DNA from: Beroe ovata | Taxonomy: Eukaryota > Ctenophora > Nuda > Beroida > Beroidae | Assembly (NCBI GenBank): GCA_946803715.1 | Contig: CAMPET010000180.1 | Span: 26,654-64,875, forward strand | Length of the DNA stretch: 38,222 nt | Direction of reading: 5' to 3' | Part shown: positions 35,601 through 38,222 of the stretch, in pieces | How positions within the stretch are numbered: the stretch's first letter is position 1 | Layout: each line of letters begins with the position of its first letter | Position numbers and translations under genes: made by a program | The notes under the pieces: model-generated | The model's database searches: none | What the model was told of the DNA's origin: nothing | What the model saw: only the letters and a program-made list of their open reading frames with translations

Positions 35601-37822
35601 CAGTTGAAGACGTTGGTTTACTTGTTCCATCTTCATTTGCTCCATCTTCTTCATCAGTCTCCATGCCACTGAACATGCTGGCTCCGATCGATTCCACCAC
35701 ATTGACAGCCCTGTGTAAGATGCGTATTGCGTTGCTATTACCATGGGGTTTTTTCACTCAGGAGCATCATATTCATGATATTATCATGATATTATGTTGC
35801 CATGTTGCCATGGTTACTCACGCTGAAGCAGTGTCAGTGCCTGCATCCTGTACAAAATCCTCGTCCTGGTTCGCGAAGCTGTTTATCGTACTAAGGATAT
35901 TATTCCTGTTCCCCTCATCGGCAAGTACATCGGGCGGCACTGAGTTTGCCACCACGGCCAGAGTCTTGACCACGTTAGCCGTGTCAGCAGCTCCCATCGC
36001 GTCATTCTCCTCCGCAGTAGACTCAGTGCCCTCAGCAGTGCCACCCTCACCACCCTCTCCTCCCTCACCACCCTCTCCTCCCTCTCCTTCCTCTCCACCC
36101 CCGTCATCAGCAGTGGGTGTGGGGGCACCGAACAGGTTACTGAGCATGTTAGTTGCTTCCTCCTCGGGAACTGTCGTCTCCTCGATACCTTTGCCCTCGG
36201 CTTCAGCCAGCCGGATTGCCTCTTGCGCCGCTTTCTAGATATCGATACGAGGGAGTGATGGCAATTTCATTATGTTAACAGTGAACTTCCATATGTTAAT
36301 AATATATGTTATACATTATGTGAATGGACTCACAGTGTTTTCGTATATCGTTTTGGATTGGAGAGTTCCACATGCTGAATACGATGGCGTGCTCCATCCA
36401 CTCTTGCGCTGGTCATCCACTTTCCATGTGGTGCACAGAGTGGTGAAAGTGTTCTTCGTCTCCACATCCTGACCATCCACACTGGACCACAACTGAGAAA
36501 GAGTGTGTGTGTTGGAATGAGAGAATGGGAGAGAGGCAGTATGAGTTATAGAGAGAGTGTGTGTGTGTGGGTATGAGATAGGCAGTATGAGTTATAGAGA
36601 GTGTGTGTGGGGGGGAGGAAATTTGGGTCTAGACACTCAGAGAGAGAGTGGGTCTTACCGTGGCGATTACTCGGTAAGTGATAGGAATATTAATACTCAC
36701 GCCGTATTTACAAGTGAACTGCTGCGCAATGGGTTTCCCCTCCACAGGCTCGACCTCCTTATCAGTCGTATACACCCCGTACTGATTGTTGATGTTCAGT
36801 TTGGGACAGTTAGGAATGACGGGCGGACAAGAGGGCGGCTGATAGGCGGCTCTGAGTGGACATTCCACACATTCCTTCCCACCAAGTTCAGGGGAGTAGA
36901 ACCCGTACGAGCACGTGGCGCAGCTGAATGAGCCGGCTTCCGAAGACACGGAGTCGAGTGGACATGGCGTACACGTTTCTTGGCCTTGAACAGGGGGCGA
37001 GTTTAGAGTTACCAACATTTTCTGTTGTCATGTATTCAGGAATCTGATCTAATTGCCGTGATACAAACATTTTCAATTTGTAAATTCCCCCTCCCGTTCC
37101 CCACCTTCCTCGCTGCTGTAAGTGCCCGGTTCACAGAGCTTACACTCGCTGCTCTGCGCTGACTCCTGGTAACTCCCCTTGGGGCACAGCTCACACACGA
37201 TGGCCGAGGTCCCGCTGTACGACCCGGCAGGGCACACTCCGCACACGTCGGTTCCCGTCTCACTGGCGAATGTGCCGGGACTGCAGGGCGAACAGGAGGT
37301 GGAATCTGTTTCTCCAGACCGGTACGAGCCGCGGTCACATGGAACGCACGTTGTCGACCCTTTGGCAGACGAGGTCGTGCCCTAGGGAGAGAAGGAGGGT
37401 GGGGTACACTGGGTTAAATGGGATGTGAAGGAGAGAAGGAGGGTGGGGTTCACTGGGTTAAATGGGATGTGGGAGTGGGGAATGATTGTAACAAATGCTA
37501 AGGATTACTTTGTGGGAACAGAGGGTGGAATAGGGGAGCATTATCGGAAGCCGGATGAGGGTGTGAGTGGTGGTTAAAATGGAGGAGAGTGAGTGCGCAA
37601 AGTATTTCACCCTTTAATAGTCTCTACCTTGGGACATTGTTTGCAGCTCCCCTGTCTTTTCTGATCCTGGTAGAACATGATATCACAGGGTGTGCACGAG
37701 AGTGCTTTATCCTCCGAATAATGGCCCGCCTCACAGTCCACGCACTGCCGCGTGTTAACGTCTAGTCGTGTACCCGCCAAACAGGGCTCACACTCCACCG
37801 ATCCTGCCTCCGACAATGTGCC
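32652..37822 (-). CDS. Adhesion-type GPCR with cysteine-rich repeats, GPS and 7TM (5' end outside window)
   Basis: Exons: 37822-37628, 37381-37105, 36984-36659, 36492-36334, 36234-35822, 35710-35512, 35430-35089, 34989-34836, 34738-34504, 34388-34285, 34182-34076, 33927-33809, 33653-33503, 33417-33292, 33196-32999, 32918-32652 (stop TGA). All phases match, giving 1123 aa. Residues counted from the window edge: 1-200, GCC2/GCC3 (ephrin-receptor-like) repeats of the form CxxCxxGxY; 220-320, unrecognised; 320-640, acidic Gly/Glu-rich stalk; about 600-720, GAIN-like part ending in a GPS motif (CSCNHMTSFA, 713-722); then seven membrane segments, with GLGWIISFF in TM6 and NGTQGFFMFLFYC around TM7, typical of the adhesion class. 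The cytoplasmic tail is Pro/Ala/Ser-rich and ends near YENENVYDII, possible tyrosine-phosphorylation sites. The expected self-cleavage lies between M718 and T719, where the usual residue before Thr is Leu. Ligand unknown. Confidence 0.93.
36511..36612. repeat. GAGA/GT tandem repeat in a GPCR intron
   Basis: Two or more copies of a unit with ggcagtatgagttatagaga followed by a variable GT run. Confidence 0.75.
37388..37475. repeat. Two-copy tandem duplication, about 45-bp unit
   Basis: gagaaggagggtggggt, then a cactgggttaaatgggatgtg core, occurs twice in a row in a GPCR intron with a single internal substitution and small end differences. Confidence 0.85.
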
Positions 37823-38035
37823 CTGTCGCAGGGAATGTCAGGGAATGTCTGTCAGGGAATGATCAATGACTGTCAGGGAATGTCTGTCAGGGAATATCTG
37901 TCAGGGAATGTCATGGAATCACTGTCAGGGAATGTCAGGGAATGAATGACAGGGAATGTCATGGAATCACTGTCAGGGAATGTCAGGGAATGATCAATGA
38001 CTGTCATGGAATGTCAGGGAATGACTGCCACGTTA
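37823..38035. repeat. TGTCAGGGAATG minisatellite
   Basis: About a dozen copies of a roughly 12-bp unit (tgtcagggaatg, variant tgtcatggaatc), partly arranged in higher-order blocks with gatcaatgac spacers. It abuts the acceptor of the GPCR exon ending at 37822. Confidence 0.9.
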
Positions 38036-38117
38036 TGGGTTTCCAAATGCGTCATGTAACGACTACTTGAGTACTTGGGATATAGGACATTATGTCCTGT
38101 AGGTGGTATTGTCTGGG

Positions 38118-38222
38118 CTAATTTGTGGGTGCGCGTGTGTGTGAGTGTGTGTTTCTGTGTGTATGTGTGTTTCTGTGTGTGTTTGTGTGTGTATGTGAGT
38201 GAGTGTGTGTGTGTGTGTGTGT
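38118..38222. repeat. GT-rich microsatellite running off the window
   Basis: TG dinucleotides with TTTCTG and TATG interruptions reach the right end of the window. The upstream exon of the GPCR is beyond. Confidence 0.95.

Noticed and set aside
35090-36238. 382-codon open frame on the + strand
   Set aside because: It runs antisense to three phase-consistent exons and two introns of the GPCR. The Ser/Pro-rich composition is the mirror of the acidic Gly/Glu stalk codons.

Overview
The window looks like nuclear DNA of an invertebrate animal. Genes are split by canonical GT-AG introns of about 90 bp to 8 kb, there are many GT/AC microsatellites, minisatellites and foldback elements, and the proteins are animal-type: SERCA calcium pump, adhesion GPCR, and a secreted kringle/EGF/laminin-EGF/TSP1 protein. 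I cannot name the species. An early-branching marine animal (sponge, placozoan or cnidarian) is a guess from the mix of families. The sequence is a scaffold: it has a 383-base N gap at 24842-25224 and isolated single Ns at 11366, 27039 and 31796.

Layout. (1) 1319-14606, + strand: the last 12 exons of a SERCA-type Ca2+-ATPase; its first roughly 360 codons lie before the window. (2) 4146-9011, + strand: an intronless 1621-codon gene for a secreted multidomain protein, lying wholly inside the 8-kb intron between the first two of those SERCA exons. (3) 16464-17555, - strand: single-exon homocysteine S-methyltransferase, starting inside a 20-bp tandem repeat. (4) 17570-19115: repeat-rich spacer with a large foldback element. 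(5) 19116-24359, - strand: complete five-exon C1QBP/p32/MAM33 gene with a mitochondrial presequence. (6) 22389-23032, + strand: a three-exon gene for a 73-aa secreted peptide with its own TATA box, nested antisense inside the 3.1-kb C1QBP intron. (7) 24459-28250: repeats, the assembly gap and a long hairpin, with one very doubtful short ORF. (8) 28253-30866, - strand: complete eight-exon mitochondrial-type serine hydroxymethyltransferase carrying a foldback element in one intron. (9) 30867-32650: duplicated GC-rich block and perfect palindromes. (10) 32652-37822, - strand: the last 16 exons of an adhesion-type GPCR with cysteine-rich GCC2/GCC3-like repeats, an acidic stalk, a GPS motif and 7TM; its 5' end lies beyond the window.

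All multi-exon models were built by hand from splice sites. In every one the intron phases match and the joined reading frame stays open, which is the main support. SHMT, homocysteine methyltransferase and C1QBP share links to one-carbon or mitochondrial metabolism, but nothing shows co-regulation. The most interesting structures are the two genes nested in host introns (the large secreted protein in SERCA and the small secreted peptide in C1QBP), the near-perfect 36-bp hairpin at 27714-27804, and the coincidence of single-N joins with the start of duplicated blocks.
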